A stretch of 64,000 nt of DNA from Proteiniphilum sp. UBA5384 (GTDB lineage: Bacteria; Bacteroidota; Bacteroidia; Bacteroidales; Dysgonomonadaceae): NCBI RefSeq assembly GCF_002410825.1, contig NZ_DHOS01000001.1:112574-176573 (forward strand), given 5' to 3'. Each line of letters starts with the position of its first letter. Position 1 is the first letter of the stretch. A model generated the notes under the pieces. That model was not told the DNA's origin and made no database searches. It saw nothing but the letters and a program-made list of their open reading frames with translations. Shown piece after piece: positions 44,149 through 53,046 of this stretch. A program made the position numbers and the translations under genes.

Positions 44149-46257
44149 ATGGTGAAAGTTTTACTGGCCAAGACCATTGATCTCCGTTCCGGTTCGCCGG
44201 AAGAAAAGAGACAGGAAATCCGCGATTATTTTCTGAAGACCTGGGCAATTGACGAGTTATTATACACCCAGTTGAAGTCGGAGGATGTATTTTATATGCG
44301 GGGCGATCCATTGAGACATATTCTCCTCTTTTATCTGGGGCATACGGCTGTTTTTTTTATCAATAAGCTCTATCTTGCAAAGATAATCGATCGGCGTATC
44401 AATCCCCGCTTCGAATCGGTCTTTGCTATTGGAGTAGATGAGATGAGCTGGGATGATCTGGATAATAACCACTACGATTGGCCTCCGGTATCGGAGGTGC
44501 GGGTTTATCGTGATAAGGCGAAGGAGTTGATCCTGAATGTGATCGATCATACTTCCCTGGAGATGCCCATCGATTGGAATAGTCCTTTCTGGATCGTAAT
44601 GATGGGTATTGAGCATGAACGGATTCATCTGGAGACCTCTTCCGTGTTGATCAGGCAGTTGCCCTTGGATCAGGTGGTAGGAGGCCGTTTCGGTGAACGT
44701 TGTACTGCGGTGGGGGAGCCGCCCGCGAACGAGTTGGTAGCGGTATCGGGTGCGACGATGAAATTAGGTAAATCGATGGATTATCCCCTGTATGGTTGGG
44801 ATAATGAATATGGTTCATATGAGGAAGAAGTTGCTGGTTTTTCGGCATCGAAATATTTGGTATCCAACAAGGAATTCCTGCAGTTCATAGAAGACAAAGG
44901 ATACGAAACACAAAGGTACTGGACGGAAGAAGGATGGAACTGGCGTAACTTTAAACAGGCGAAAATGCCACTCTTCTGGCGGAAAGGAGCCAATGGCTAT
45001 CGTCTGAGGCTGGTTGCCGAAGAAATACCTATGCCGTGGAACTGGCCGGTAGAAGTAAACTATCTTGAAGCAAAAGCTTTTTGTAACTGGAAGAGTATGA
45101 AAACGGACCGTAACTTTAGGTTACCTACCGAGGCGGAATGGTACCGTTTACATCATCTGGCAGGTCTGGGAGAGATTACCGAACGGGGAAAAGCGCCGGG
45201 CAATATCAACCTGGAATATTTTACTTCACCTTCTCCTGTGGATATGTTCCCGCAAGGTGATTTCTTTGATGTAATCGGGAATGTGTGGCAATGGACGGAA
45301 ACCCCTATCACCGGATTTCCGGGATTTAAAGTACATCCGATATATGATGATTTCTCCACGCCTACGTTCGACGGTAAACACAATATAATCAAGGGGGGCT
45401 CCTGGATATCGACCGGTAATGAAACGACGGTCCATTCCCGGTATGCTTTCCGGAGACATTTCTATCAGCATGCCGGATTCAGGTATGTGGAGTCGGATAC
45501 TCCGTTGGTGATACAACAGGCCGATTATGAAACCGATGCAGAGGTGACACTTTCCTGTGAGAATAGTTGGGGAGATGCCTATTCCAATAAGCCTGACTTT
45601 ATTATCCGGTTGGCAGAAATAGCTGATGCTCTGATGAAAGGGAATGTCGATGCAAGAATTTTGGATCTGAATGCCGATACCGGACGTCTGGCCTTTGAAC
45701 TGGCAAGGAACTACAAAGACATTACGGCACTTGATTTTACTGCTCGTATGATCCGGGTTCCTATCCAGCTACAAGAGCGGGGTTATATGCGTTATATCAC
45801 TAAAGATGAGGGTGAACTGGTGTTTTATCGCGATCTCGTATTGACCGATTTTGGTCTGGAGGAGACAAAAAATCATATCCTGTTTATGCAGGCGGATGCG
45901 ATGAATTTGAAACCTAATTATTCGGGATACGACCTGGTTATTATCCCTGCGCTACTGGAAGAGTTGAGTGACCCATTGTTATTCCTGTCGCAGATACATT
46001 TACGGTTAAATGAAAATGGTTACCTGATAATGGCCTCTGATTATGAGTGGGACCCGGCAAAAACGCCAAGGGATAAATGGCCGGGAGGTTATAAGAAGGA
46101 TGGTGAACCGGTTGCATCGCTCGATGGGATCAAGACGGTATTGTTGCCCCAGTTCGATCTTGTGACCGATCCACAGGATATCTTCAGGACGATAAGGAGA
46201 TCGTCACGTTTCACGGAGAACCGTTTGATGCAGGTCTCCATCTGGAAAAAAAGGTGA
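44149..46257 (+). CDS. ovoA: OvoA: 5-histidylcysteine sulfoxide synthase with methyltransferase domain
   Basis: This protein of about 700 residues has three domains: a DinB-like part (about 1-180) with iron-ligand motif IEHERIHLETS, a formylglycine-enzyme-like domain (about 200-450, ending GGSWISTGNE and RYAFRRHF), and a C-terminal SAM methyltransferase (about 480-700). This is OvoA, which joins cysteine and histidine using O2 and iron, then methylates to make ovothiol. The SAM loop reads DLNADTGRLAFELA, more divergent than usual. ATG 44149 is favoured; the open frame reaches TTG 44083, but that lies on the terminator. The gene ends tail-to-tail with the lipid kinase gene. Confidence 0.9.
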   Translation: MVKVLLAKTIDLRSGSPEEKRQEIRDYFLKTWAIDELLYTQLKSEDVFYMRGDPLRHILLFYLGHTAVFFINKLYLAKIIDRRINPRFESVFAIGVDEMSWDDLDNNHYDWPPVSEVRVYRDKAKELILNVIDHTSLEMPIDWNSPFWIVMMGIEHERIHLETSSVLIRQLPLDQVVGGRFGERCTAVGEPPANELVAVSGATMKLGKSMDYPLYGWDNEYGSYEEEVAGFSASKYLVSNKEFLQFIEDKGYETQRYWTEEGWNWRNFKQAKMPLFWRKGANGYRLRLVAEEIPMPWNWPVEVNYLEAKAFCNWKSMKTDRNFRLPTEAEWYRLHHLAGLGEITERGKAPGNINLEYFTSPSPVDMFPQGDFFDVIGNVWQWTETPITGFPGFKVHPIYDDFSTPTFDGKHNIIKGGSWISTGNETTVHSRYAFRRHFYQHAGFRYVESDTPLVIQQADYETDAEVTLSCENSWGDAYSNKPDFIIRLAEIADALMKGNVDARILDLNADTGRLAFELARNYKDITALDFTARMIRVPIQLQERGYMRYITKDEGELVFYRDLVLTDFGLEETKNHILFMQADAMNLKPNYSGYDLVIIPALLEELSDPLLFLSQIHLRLNENGYLIMASDYEWDPAKTPRDKWPGGYKKDGEPVASLDGIKTVLLPQFDLVTDPQDIFRTIRRSSRFTENRLMQVSIWKKR

Positions 46258-47208
46258 TTAATTAAACCAGCGGGTCAGAGAGTTGAAGATATTTTCGATA
46301 TCTGTCCGTTTTTTTTCATGGTTATCGTTATGGGGAGCAAGTACCTTCAATCCCCCATGGATGGTTTCCACGTTGATTTCATTCTCCGCATTTACCGGTT
46401 CGCCATCCACATGCATCATTCCGGATCGGGAACGCTTGATATGTAAATTACGGGTAAGCAGTGTGGTCATCTTACTGTTTTTATCGATATTCCTGTTGAA
46501 AAGTTGAAGTGTCGTCTGCGGAATTTCCAGAGCATTCAACGGCTTCAATATGGAAACATTCATCAAACCATCATCCATACTGGCACCCGGTGCGATATGA
46601 GCATCATTGCCGTACTGTGATGCGTTGGCGCAGGTGAGGATAAATGCCCGTTCGTTAATAGTTCCCTCATCGTAAGTGATTTCATATTCTTCCGATCGAA
46701 AATCTACCACACTCTCCAGGATATTGCGCACATAACCCAATGGTCCGCGCTTCTTGCCGTCGGCAAAGCGATCACTGATAAAAGCGTCGAATCCAAACCC
46801 ACATGTACAGAAAAAGATATGACCGTTGGCTATTCCATAATCGATAGTACGGATATGTGATTGCAGGATGATGTCTATTGCTTTTTCCGGTTCCATCGGT
46901 ATACCCAGTTCCCTGGCCAATCCGTTTCCTGACCCCGATGGAATAATTCCCAGGGTAGTATTTGTATGTACCAATGTTTTTGCTACCTCATTTACTGTAC
47001 CGTCGCCGCCCGCGACCAACACATATTTGTATTTTTTCTCTGCCGCTTCCCGGGCTATTTCTGTGGCATGATCCGGATAACCGGTGATCCGGATAAAAAC
47101 ATCGTACTGTCGCTGATCGAATGCAGCTGCCACCTCTTCGGGAATACTTTTCTTGGATTCAGTCCCTGAGATAGGATTAATGATGAGACATATCTTTTCT
47201 TTTGGCAT
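46258..47208 (-). CDS. Diacylglycerol kinase-family lipid kinase
   Basis: The 316-residue protein shows the catalytic domain signature: NPISGTESKKS at the start, VAGGDGTVNEVAKTL, GIIPSGSGNGLARELGIP and a later DDGLMNVSIL. It is like YegS and DagK-type enzymes that phosphorylate diacylglycerol or sphingoid lipids with ATP. Bacteroidales make sphingolipids, so a sphingosine-type substrate is possible. Confidence 0.92.
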   Translation of the reverse strand: MPKEKICLIINPISGTESKKSIPEEVAAAFDQRQYDVFIRITGYPDHATEIAREAAEKKYKYVLVAGGDGTVNEVAKTLVHTNTTLGIIPSGSGNGLARELGIPMEPEKAIDIILQSHIRTIDYGIANGHIFFCTCGFGFDAFISDRFADGKKRGPLGYVRNILESVVDFRSEEYEITYDEGTINERAFILTCANASQYGNDAHIAPGASMDDGLMNVSILKPLNALEIPQTTLQLFNRNIDKNSKMTTLLTRNLHIKRSRSGMMHVDGEPVNAENEINVETIHGGLKVLAPHNDNHEKKRTDIENIFNSLTRWFN

Positions 47209-47362
47209 ATTATTTGTCGCATTTTGTTATTGCGTATCCCGCCTGTTATGTGTCATTCAGGACTAAAAACTAAAAGCTCAACATTTAGCACTCATAACGG
47301 GGCGATATATATTAACAACTGATCTCTTATTTTGTTTGCATCTCGGAAATACTCAGGTGTAC

Positions 47363-47393
47363 TTGGTATTTCTTTCGGCTTTCACTATATTTG
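47363..47393 (+). promoter_or_regulatory. Promoter of the symporter-engB pair
   Basis: TTG at 47363-47365 and TATATTTG at 47386-47393 form a full -33/-7 pair with 23-bp start-to-start spacing, 24 bp before the ATG at 47417. Confidence 0.75.
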
Positions 47394-47416
47394 CCCCTTA
47401 ATTATACAGACACATT

Positions 47417-48880
47417 ATGCAATCTGCTTTTATCCTGATCGTAATTCTTGTATACTTTGGTGTATTGATGTTGATATCTTACCTCACGAGCCGGAAAGGT
47501 TCGGGGAACGATACCTTCTTCCGCGCCAATAAATCTTCCAAATGGTATGTAGTGGCCGTTGCAATGATCGGTACTTCGATTTCGGGTGTGACATTTGTTT
47601 CGGTACCCGGGATGGTACGGAACCTTGACATGACTTATATGCAGATGGTGTTTGGATTTTTTTTCGGATATCTGGTGATTGCATACGTATTGCTACCTCT
47701 CTATTACCGGTTGAATCTGACAACAATTTATGGTTATCTGGATCAACGGTACGGTCCGAAATCTTATAAGACAGGTGCATGGTTTTTTCTGTTATCTAAG
47801 ATTGTGGGTGCGGCTGCACGCCTCTATTTAGTGGCTTTTATCCTGCAGACGCTGGTTTTTGATGCATGGGGTGTGCCGTTCGTAGTGACAGTGGTAGGGA
47901 TTATTCTGGTAATTTGGCTTTACAGCCATAAAAGCGGAATCAAGACGATTATATGGACCGACTGGCTGCAGACAATCCTATTTATCACTGCACTCATATT
48001 GATCGTCTGGCAGATAGCAATACGGTTAAACCTGGATTTTGGTGGGGTAGTGACAACGATCGCCAATAGTCCGCACTCCCGTATTTTTGTGTTTGACGAC
48101 TGGGCGAGTACCCAGAATTTTTTTAAACAATTTTTTAGCGGTATGTTCATCACTATTGTGATGACGGGGCTAGACCAGGACCAGATGCAGAAAAATCTGA
48201 CTATCCGTACGCTGAAAGATGCACAGAAGAATGTGGTGTCATACGGAATGGCATTTGCACCTATCAATTTTCTTTTCCTTTGCCTGGGAGTACTTCTGAT
48301 TGCTTTTGCTGAACAGAATGGTATTTTATTACCCGAAATATCGGATAATATCATGCCTGTGATTGCAAGCGAATATCTTGGACAGACGGTATTGGGTATT
48401 TTTATTGTGGGGATTGTGGCTGCTGCTTTCTCTAGTGCTGATTCGGCGCTGACCGCACTGACGACCTCTTTTTGTGTAGATATACTGAATATGAACCCCA
48501 TCTCCCAAACAAAAGAACAGGAACAGAAAGATATCCGTACGAGGAGAATAGTGCATGTGGGCGTCAGTGCGGCATTTGTGCTGATCATCTTATTGATAAA
48601 AGCAATTGGCTCTGACAGTATCATCACAGCTATCTATAAGTTGGCTTCTTATACTTATGGACCATTGCTGGGACTTTATGTTTTTGGCCTTTACAGTAAA
48701 GTGAAGCCTTTGGACAAGTGGGTGCCGTATGTGGCTATTGCTGCGCCGGTAATCTGTTTCGTAATAGAGATCGTGATGAAACAATGGTATGGCTATCAGG
48801 TGGGCTATGAATTGCTATTGATGAATGGACTACTGACCGGCATAGGGCTTTGGGTGATCCGTTCTAAATTTACAAGGTAA
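47417..48880 (+). CDS. Sodium:solute symporter
   Basis: The 487-residue membrane protein has about 13 hydrophobic helices and SSS-family motifs, including the N-terminal LTSRKGSGNDTFFRANKSSKWYVV and the late helix VGIVAAAFSSADSALTALTTSF with the Ser pair used for Na binding. Substrate not predictable (sialic acid, sugars or proline are known for relatives). The GTPase gene engB follows at once. Confidence 0.92.
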   Translation: MQSAFILIVILVYFGVLMLISYLTSRKGSGNDTFFRANKSSKWYVVAVAMIGTSISGVTFVSVPGMVRNLDMTYMQMVFGFFFGYLVIAYVLLPLYYRLNLTTIYGYLDQRYGPKSYKTGAWFFLLSKIVGAAARLYLVAFILQTLVFDAWGVPFVVTVVGIILVIWLYSHKSGIKTIIWTDWLQTILFITALILIVWQIAIRLNLDFGGVVTTIANSPHSRIFVFDDWASTQNFFKQFFSGMFITIVMTGLDQDQMQKNLTIRTLKDAQKNVVSYGMAFAPINFLFLCLGVLLIAFAEQNGILLPEISDNIMPVIASEYLGQTVLGIFIVGIVAAAFSSADSALTALTTSFCVDILNMNPISQTKEQEQKDIRTRRIVHVGVSAAFVLIILLIKAIGSDSIITAIYKLASYTYGPLLGLYVFGLYSKVKPLDKWVPYVAIAAPVICFVIEIVMKQWYGYQVGYELLLMNGLLTGIGLWVIRSKFTR

Positions 48881-48897
48881 ATTTGAATAACAATTGG

Positions 48898-49500
48898 ATG
48901 ACAATGAATATAAAAAGTGCAGAATTTGTAATAAGTAACAGCGACTACCGGAAATGTCCACAGGACGGTAAACCGGAGTATGCGTTTATAGGCAGGTCGA
49001 ATGTGGGTAAGTCGTCATTGATCAATATGCTGACCAACCGGAAAGGATTGGCGATGACCTCTTCTACTCCCGGTAAAACCATGCTTATCAACCATTTCCT
49101 GGTCAATGGTGAGTGGTATCTGGTGGATCTACCCGGATATGGTTATGCTCGCCGGGGCAAAGAGGGTCGTGAAAAACTCCGTAAGATCATCGAGGATTAT
49201 GTGCTTGAACGGGAAACAATGACCAATCTGTTTGTATTGGTAGACTCACGCCATGAGGCACAGAAGATAGATCTTGAGTTTATGGAGTGGCTGGGTGAGA
49301 ATGGTGTGCCATTTGCAATCGTATTTACTAAAGCCGATAAGCAAGGTTCCGACCGTTTATTTCTGAATGTAAATGCTTATAAAGAAAAATTATTGGAGAC
49401 CTGGGAGGAACTGCCGCCTATCTTTATTACTTCCTCAGAGAAAAGGCAGGGTAGGGAAGAGTTACTTAATTATATTGACAACATTAATACAACAGTATAA
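48898..49500 (+). CDS. engB: EngB/YsxC ribosome-biogenesis GTPase
   Basis: The protein of 200 residues carries all GTPase motifs: G1 GRSNVGKSS, G2 TSSTPGKT, G3 DLPGYGYAR, G4 TKAD and G5 TSSEKR, the compact EngB form (TRAFAC class) needed for 50S assembly. I chose ATG 48898 (ATG 48904 also possible); the frame is open to 48883. Confidence 0.95.
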   Translation: MTMNIKSAEFVISNSDYRKCPQDGKPEYAFIGRSNVGKSSLINMLTNRKGLAMTSSTPGKTMLINHFLVNGEWYLVDLPGYGYARRGKEGREKLRKIIEDYVLERETMTNLFVLVDSRHEAQKIDLEFMEWLGENGVPFAIVFTKADKQGSDRLFLNVNAYKEKLLETWEELPPIFITSSEKRQGREELLNYIDNINTTV

Positions 49501-49505
49501 TTCAT

Positions 49506-49721
49506 TTACACAGCCGTAAGCTCTCTGCCCAGGCGGTGTAGTGTGGCTTTTATCTTGTCTGGTTTGCTCTGCTGTATCGAAAAAACTGCTGATGGATATG
49601 AATATCCTCGTCCAGTTCCTCCCTGTGGACCATTCTCAATATGAATATGCATTGGCAGGTATTCGTCTGCGTAAAAGTAAAATCATAAACCGAAAATAAT
49701 AAATAATGCCGGCATCGTCAT
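49506..49721 (-). pseudogene. DUF4160 gene with an internal stop
   Basis: Reading minus from ATG 49721 or 49715, codons give MPALFIIFGL, a TGA stop at 49683-49685, then FYFYADEYLPMHIHIENG. This matches the DUF4160 pattern F-x-F-Y-S-x-E-H-x-P-H-x-H-x-E-x-G, where Arg is expected at the stop; one base change (CGA to TGA) explains it. The remainder to the stop at 49506-49508 is not DUF4160-like, so the 3' part is probably also frameshifted or truncated. Such genes often belong to toxin-antitoxin pairs; no partner is adjacent. Confidence 0.7.
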
Positions 49722-49828
49722 TGATTTTAGTATTGTAAATGCAGGGTTAAAATTTTGTCACTGCAATTTTTTGTTTAATTATTTGGTCATCGACCAATAA
49801 GGTACTGCACTCTTTATTCATACTCGTT

Positions 49829-50596
49829 TCATATCTGATAGAATTTTTCCTGTAAAGTCTTCATATAGTTTCGCGATACGCAGAGGTCCTCTTCCTCATC
49901 GAACGGAGGGATCAGATGGCAGGCTTTTCCCCTGATCGTGCAAAGATAATTCAGGTTAATGATCTGGCGTTGGCTGATCCGGACAAACGAAGAAGAAGCC
50001 TCCAGTATATCGTCCGCCTTTGTGTTTCTTTTTAACAATACCTGTTTGCCGTCGCTCAAAGTGGCATTCCATTGTCGTCGCACATTGATATAGGTAAAAT
50101 AGCCGATTTGATTGATGTGAAATAACTGGTATCCCGTCACATCAGGCGCCATAAAGATCTGTTTTTCAGGTAGTAGTTTGGATAATTTTCGACCGAGAAA
50201 CTTCAGATCCTTTTGCCTGGTGGCATGTTCGAAAAAACGATGGATGATCAATGAGAATTCTTCGTGTCCATAGGGCTTAAGCAGGTAATCAAAAGCGGAT
50301 CCCCGTAAAGCGTCGAGCCAGTATTTCTGGTAGGATGTGTAGAATACCACCTGCATGGGCCATGTGACGCGGTATTGTAAGCTGTGCAGCAGTTCCACCC
50401 CGCTCATACCGGGCAGTTCCACGTCGAGGAAAAGCAGGTCAGGGGTCTTTTCCAGTATCAGTCTGATCCCTTCTTCAGCCTTTGGGGCCTCTCCCACGAG
50501 CGTTAATTCTGGAAAGACCGCCAGCGATTGGCGCAGGTTCCTGATACAGACCGGTTCATCATCGACTACTGCTACGGTATACCTTTTGTGTATCAT
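49829..50596 (-). CDS. LytTR response regulator, copy 1
   Basis: The 256-residue protein has a receiver domain (about 5-125: VDDEP, phosphoacceptor Asp in LLFLDVELPGMSG, Lys in LLKPYG) and a C-terminal LytTR DNA-binding domain (about 150-250, with SSSFVRISQRQIINLNYL). Start ATG 50596. It differs from copy 2 on the plus strand at about 36 residues by hand count. Only a stub of its kinase gene remains upstream, so it may be an orphan or may share the kinase of copy 2. Confidence 0.92.
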   Translation of the reverse strand: MIHKRYTVAVVDDEPVCIRNLRQSLAVFPELTLVGEAPKAEEGIRLILEKTPDLLFLDVELPGMSGVELLHSLQYRVTWPMQVVFYTSYQKYWLDALRGSAFDYLLKPYGHEEFSLIIHRFFEHATRQKDLKFLGRKLSKLLPEKQIFMAPDVTGYQLFHINQIGYFTYINVRRQWNATLSDGKQVLLKRNTKADDILEASSSFVRISQRQIINLNYLCTIRGKACHLIPPFDEEEDLCVSRNYMKTLQEKFYQI

Positions 50597-50689
50597 CTCA
50601 TCTGACTGTTTCTCTTCGTTTTTCATCCGGACGGATAGTCTTTTTTCTCCCTCTTTTTGGTGTAAAGCATGTTTTATGACGTTTTCCAC
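50597..50689 (-). pseudogene. Remnant of a LytS-type histidine kinase
   Basis: In frame upstream of copy 1, the minus strand encodes VENVIKHALHQKEGEKRLSV, matching VENAIKHALRPKGGEKRLSL of the intact kinase at 51033. Both the N-terminal region and the rest of the ATPase domain are missing; only this stretch of about 25 codons survives. Confidence 0.8.
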
Positions 50690-50839
50690 CGGTATCCGCC
50701 GGGAGTGACCAAAAAGAATGGGCGGAGAGGCCAAAGCCCCGTAATTCCCTCCCTAAACGGGTATTCATTTCATTCCGACGCGCTCGTTTCATTGAGAAAT
50801 ATTTGTTTTTTAATGAAGTTGTGTAAAATCTTCTATTTG

Positions 50840-50869
50840 CAAATTTATGTCATTTTAATTGAAAAACAA
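50840..50869 (-). promoter_or_regulatory. Promoter-like sequence of the copy 1 regulator
   Basis: On the minus strand TAAATTTG (50847-50840) follows a TTG (50869-50867) at 22-bp spacing. It faces away from the kinase promoter, so the operator between them could serve both. Confidence 0.45.
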
Positions 50870-50884
50870 CATTGAGGGATAAAA

Positions 50885-50996
50885 AAATATACCGGTTAAT
50901 CATCTATTTTGCAGGATAGGCTTGTTGAATTGCAAGATAGTCATTTTCGGCATTTTCGTCCCTTGTGCTGCATTTTGCTTCTTTCTATCTTTGTAA
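50885..50996 (+). repeat. Duplicated promoter-operator block, copy A
   Basis: About 110 bp here match the block at 52815-52926 as an imperfect direct repeat; shared parts include ATACCGG, TTTTGCAGGATA, CATTTTC and CTTGTGCTG and the -7 region. It precedes the kinase gene. Confidence 0.75.
50909..50993 (+). promoter_or_regulatory. LytTR-like direct-repeat operator and promoter of the kinase operon
   Basis: TTGCAGGATA (50909-50918) and TTGCAAGATA (50930-50939) are direct repeats 21 bp apart, matching the two-turn spacing of LytTR binding sites. A full promoter follows: TTG 50963-50965 and TATCTTTG 50986-50993. The -7 box starts 47 bases after the repeat end. The same arrangement recurs before the surface lipoprotein gene. 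Confidence 0.7.
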
Positions 50997-51032
50997 CATT
51001 AGAAATAAAAAGATCAAAAATCACGGGAGGCC

Positions 51033-51857
51033 GTGAGAAAAAATAGAGGTGAACAGCCGAGTTTTGTTTCCAAAATATTTCAGAATGGAAATAAGAACAA
51101 TTATTTAACAAAGTTGCTCCGGATGGAAAATTCTGTATTGGTTATGGTCTATTTGTTGGTTGTGGTTGTGGCGACGATTGTGTATCTGGTCATGAAAAAA
51201 CAAAAAGACAGGCAATCGATGATTTATCAAGACCAGATGACCCAACTAAAACTGTCCAATATCCGTAACCGTATCTCCCCCCATCTTGTATTCAACGTGC
51301 TTAACAGGGAAATAAGTTCCACGGGCGACTCCGACCACTCTAACCTGAGGGGGCTGGTGACACTGCTGCGAAGGAGCCTCGAACTGACCGAGCAGACTTA
51401 TGTGACGCTTGCACAGGAACTGGAGTTCGCCCGGGCATATATCGGGCTGGAGCAGGAAAGCCTCGGTGAAGGCTTTCGGCTCGAATGGTACATCGATCCA
51501 CGTATCGATATAACACAGGTCTTGGTGCCCCCGATGATCATCCAGATACTGGTGGAAAACGCCATCAAACATGCTTTACGCCCGAAAGGGGGAGAAAAAA
51601 GGCTGTCTCTCCGCGTGAAAAAATGGGGAGACGGCACCCGCATCCTCATTCAGGATAATGGCCCTGGTTATTCACCAGGGAAAGGGAACCCGTCGGCGGG
51701 TACCGATACGGGATTAAAAGTATTGTACCAGAGTATCGACCTGTTCAATCACAAAAACAAGGAAAAGATCTTCTTCCGGATTCTTCGTTCGGACGAAGAG
51801 GGGTTAGGTGGAACAAAGGTCTCAGTTTACATACCGGATAATTATAAGTTCGAATAA
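51033..51857 (+). CDS. LytS-type sensor histidine kinase
   Basis: The 274-residue protein has one membrane helix near residues 33-54, no large sensor domain, the His-kinase region with phosphoacceptor His in ISPHLVFNVLNRE, and an ATPase domain with VENAIKHAL (N box) and DNGPGYSPG. The GTG start 51033 has GGGAGG upstream; ATG 51123 (MENSVLV) is an alternative. It precedes the copy 2 regulator by 14 bp, its likely partner. The input signal is probably membrane-associated. Confidence 0.9.
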   Translation: MRKNRGEQPSFVSKIFQNGNKNNYLTKLLRMENSVLVMVYLLVVVVATIVYLVMKKQKDRQSMIYQDQMTQLKLSNIRNRISPHLVFNVLNREISSTGDSDHSNLRGLVTLLRRSLELTEQTYVTLAQELEFARAYIGLEQESLGEGFRLEWYIDPRIDITQVLVPPMIIQILVENAIKHALRPKGGEKRLSLRVKKWGDGTRILIQDNGPGYSPGKGNPSAGTDTGLKVLYQSIDLFNHKNKEKIFFRILRSDEEGLGGTKVSVYIPDNYKFE

Positions 51858-51871
51858 AACAGTCGGATGAC

Positions 51872-52639
51872 ATGATACACAAAATGTACACCGTGGCAGT
51901 GATCGATGATGAACCAGTCTGCATCAGGAACCTGCACCAATCGCTGGCAGGCTTTCCAGAATTAACGCTCGTGGGAGAGGCCCCAAAGGCTGAAGAAGGG
52001 ATCAGACTGATACTGGAGAAGACCCCTGACCTGCTTTTCCTCGACGTGGAACTGCCCGGTATGAGCGGGGTGGAACTGTTGCACAACCTGCAATACCGCA
52101 TTACATGGCCCATGCAGGTGGTATTCTACACGTCCTACCAGAAATACTGGCTCGACGCTTTACGGAAGTCCGCTTTCGATTATCTGCTCAAGCCCTATGG
52201 GTATGAAGAGTTCTCATTGATCATCCGTCGTTTTTTTGAACATTCGGCAAGGCAGAAGAACCTGCATTTTTTCGACCGGAAATACTCTGAACTGTTGCCG
52301 TCCAGCCAGATTTTCCTTGTGCCTGATGCCACCGGATACCAATTGCTCCATATAAACCAGATCGGTTATTTTACCTATATCAATGCGCAACGCCAATGGA
52401 ATACCACCTTGATCGACGGTAAACAGGTATCGTTAAGGAGAAACACAAAGGCGAGTGATATACTGGAAGCTTCTTCTTCGTTTGTCCGGATCAACCAGCG
52501 CCAGATCATTAACCTGAATTATCTGTCCACGATCAGAGGAAAAGCCTGCCACCTGACCCCTCCGTTCGACGGGGAAGAGAACCTCTGCGTGTCGCGGAAC
52601 TATATGAATACTTTACAGGAGAAGTTTTATCAGATATGA
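51872..52639 (+). CDS. LytTR response regulator, copy 2
   Basis: The 255-residue protein has receiver motifs IDDEP, LLFLDVELPGMSG and LLKPYG and a LytTR domain in the C-terminal half, nearly the same as copy 1 on the opposite strand. It sits in an operon with its kinase. The LytTR-like repeats before this operon and before the surface lipoprotein gene are its probable targets. Confidence 0.93.
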   Translation: MIHKMYTVAVIDDEPVCIRNLHQSLAGFPELTLVGEAPKAEEGIRLILEKTPDLLFLDVELPGMSGVELLHNLQYRITWPMQVVFYTSYQKYWLDALRKSAFDYLLKPYGYEEFSLIIRRFFEHSARQKNLHFFDRKYSELLPSSQIFLVPDATGYQLLHINQIGYFTYINAQRQWNTTLIDGKQVSLRRNTKASDILEASSSFVRINQRQIINLNYLSTIRGKACHLTPPFDGEENLCVSRNYMNTLQEKFYQI

Positions 52640-52814
52640 TGTTTATGTCGGTTTTCTATCGCTATTTAGCCCGGCATTTCCGTTTCCGGTTTTTTTACAC
52701 TCAGGTCCGCACTTTTATAATTCCGGTTTCGGCCGCAATTTTTAATGTGTTGCCCTTTCCGGCTTCAACTTATGCGTTGTCCAAGGCGATTGTCTGTCAT
52801 GATTTTTGTGGAAA

Positions 52815-52926
52815 CAAAAATATACCGGATAAGCATCGATTTTGCAGGATATGTCACCATAGTTGCATGATAATCATTTTCAGTATTTTAGCCTCTTGTG
52901 CTGTAATTTGTTTCTCTCTACTTTTG
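52815..52926 (+). repeat. Duplicated promoter-operator block, copy B
   Basis: Imperfect direct repeat of 50885-50996. It suggests that the regulator and its target promoters arose by local duplication. The upstream part of the gap (52640-52814) shows no gene. Confidence 0.7.
52842..52926 (+). promoter_or_regulatory. LytTR-like operator and promoter of the collagen-repeat surface lipoprotein gene
   Basis: TTGCAGGATA (52842-52851) and TTGCATGATA (52863-52872) again stand 21 bp apart. TTG 52896-52898 and TACTTTTG 52919-52926 form the promoter; the -7 box starts 47 bases after the repeat, as before the kinase. It lies about 120 bp before the ATG at 53047. Confidence 0.7.
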
Positions 52927-53046
52927 TACTCATTGAAAACAAATGTGAAAAGAATATGGATTGAATGAAACAAACGGAAAATGACAATACTAGCAATGTA
53001 TCTGAAATAGATTAAAATTACTCAATTAATTAAAAATGTATGATTT

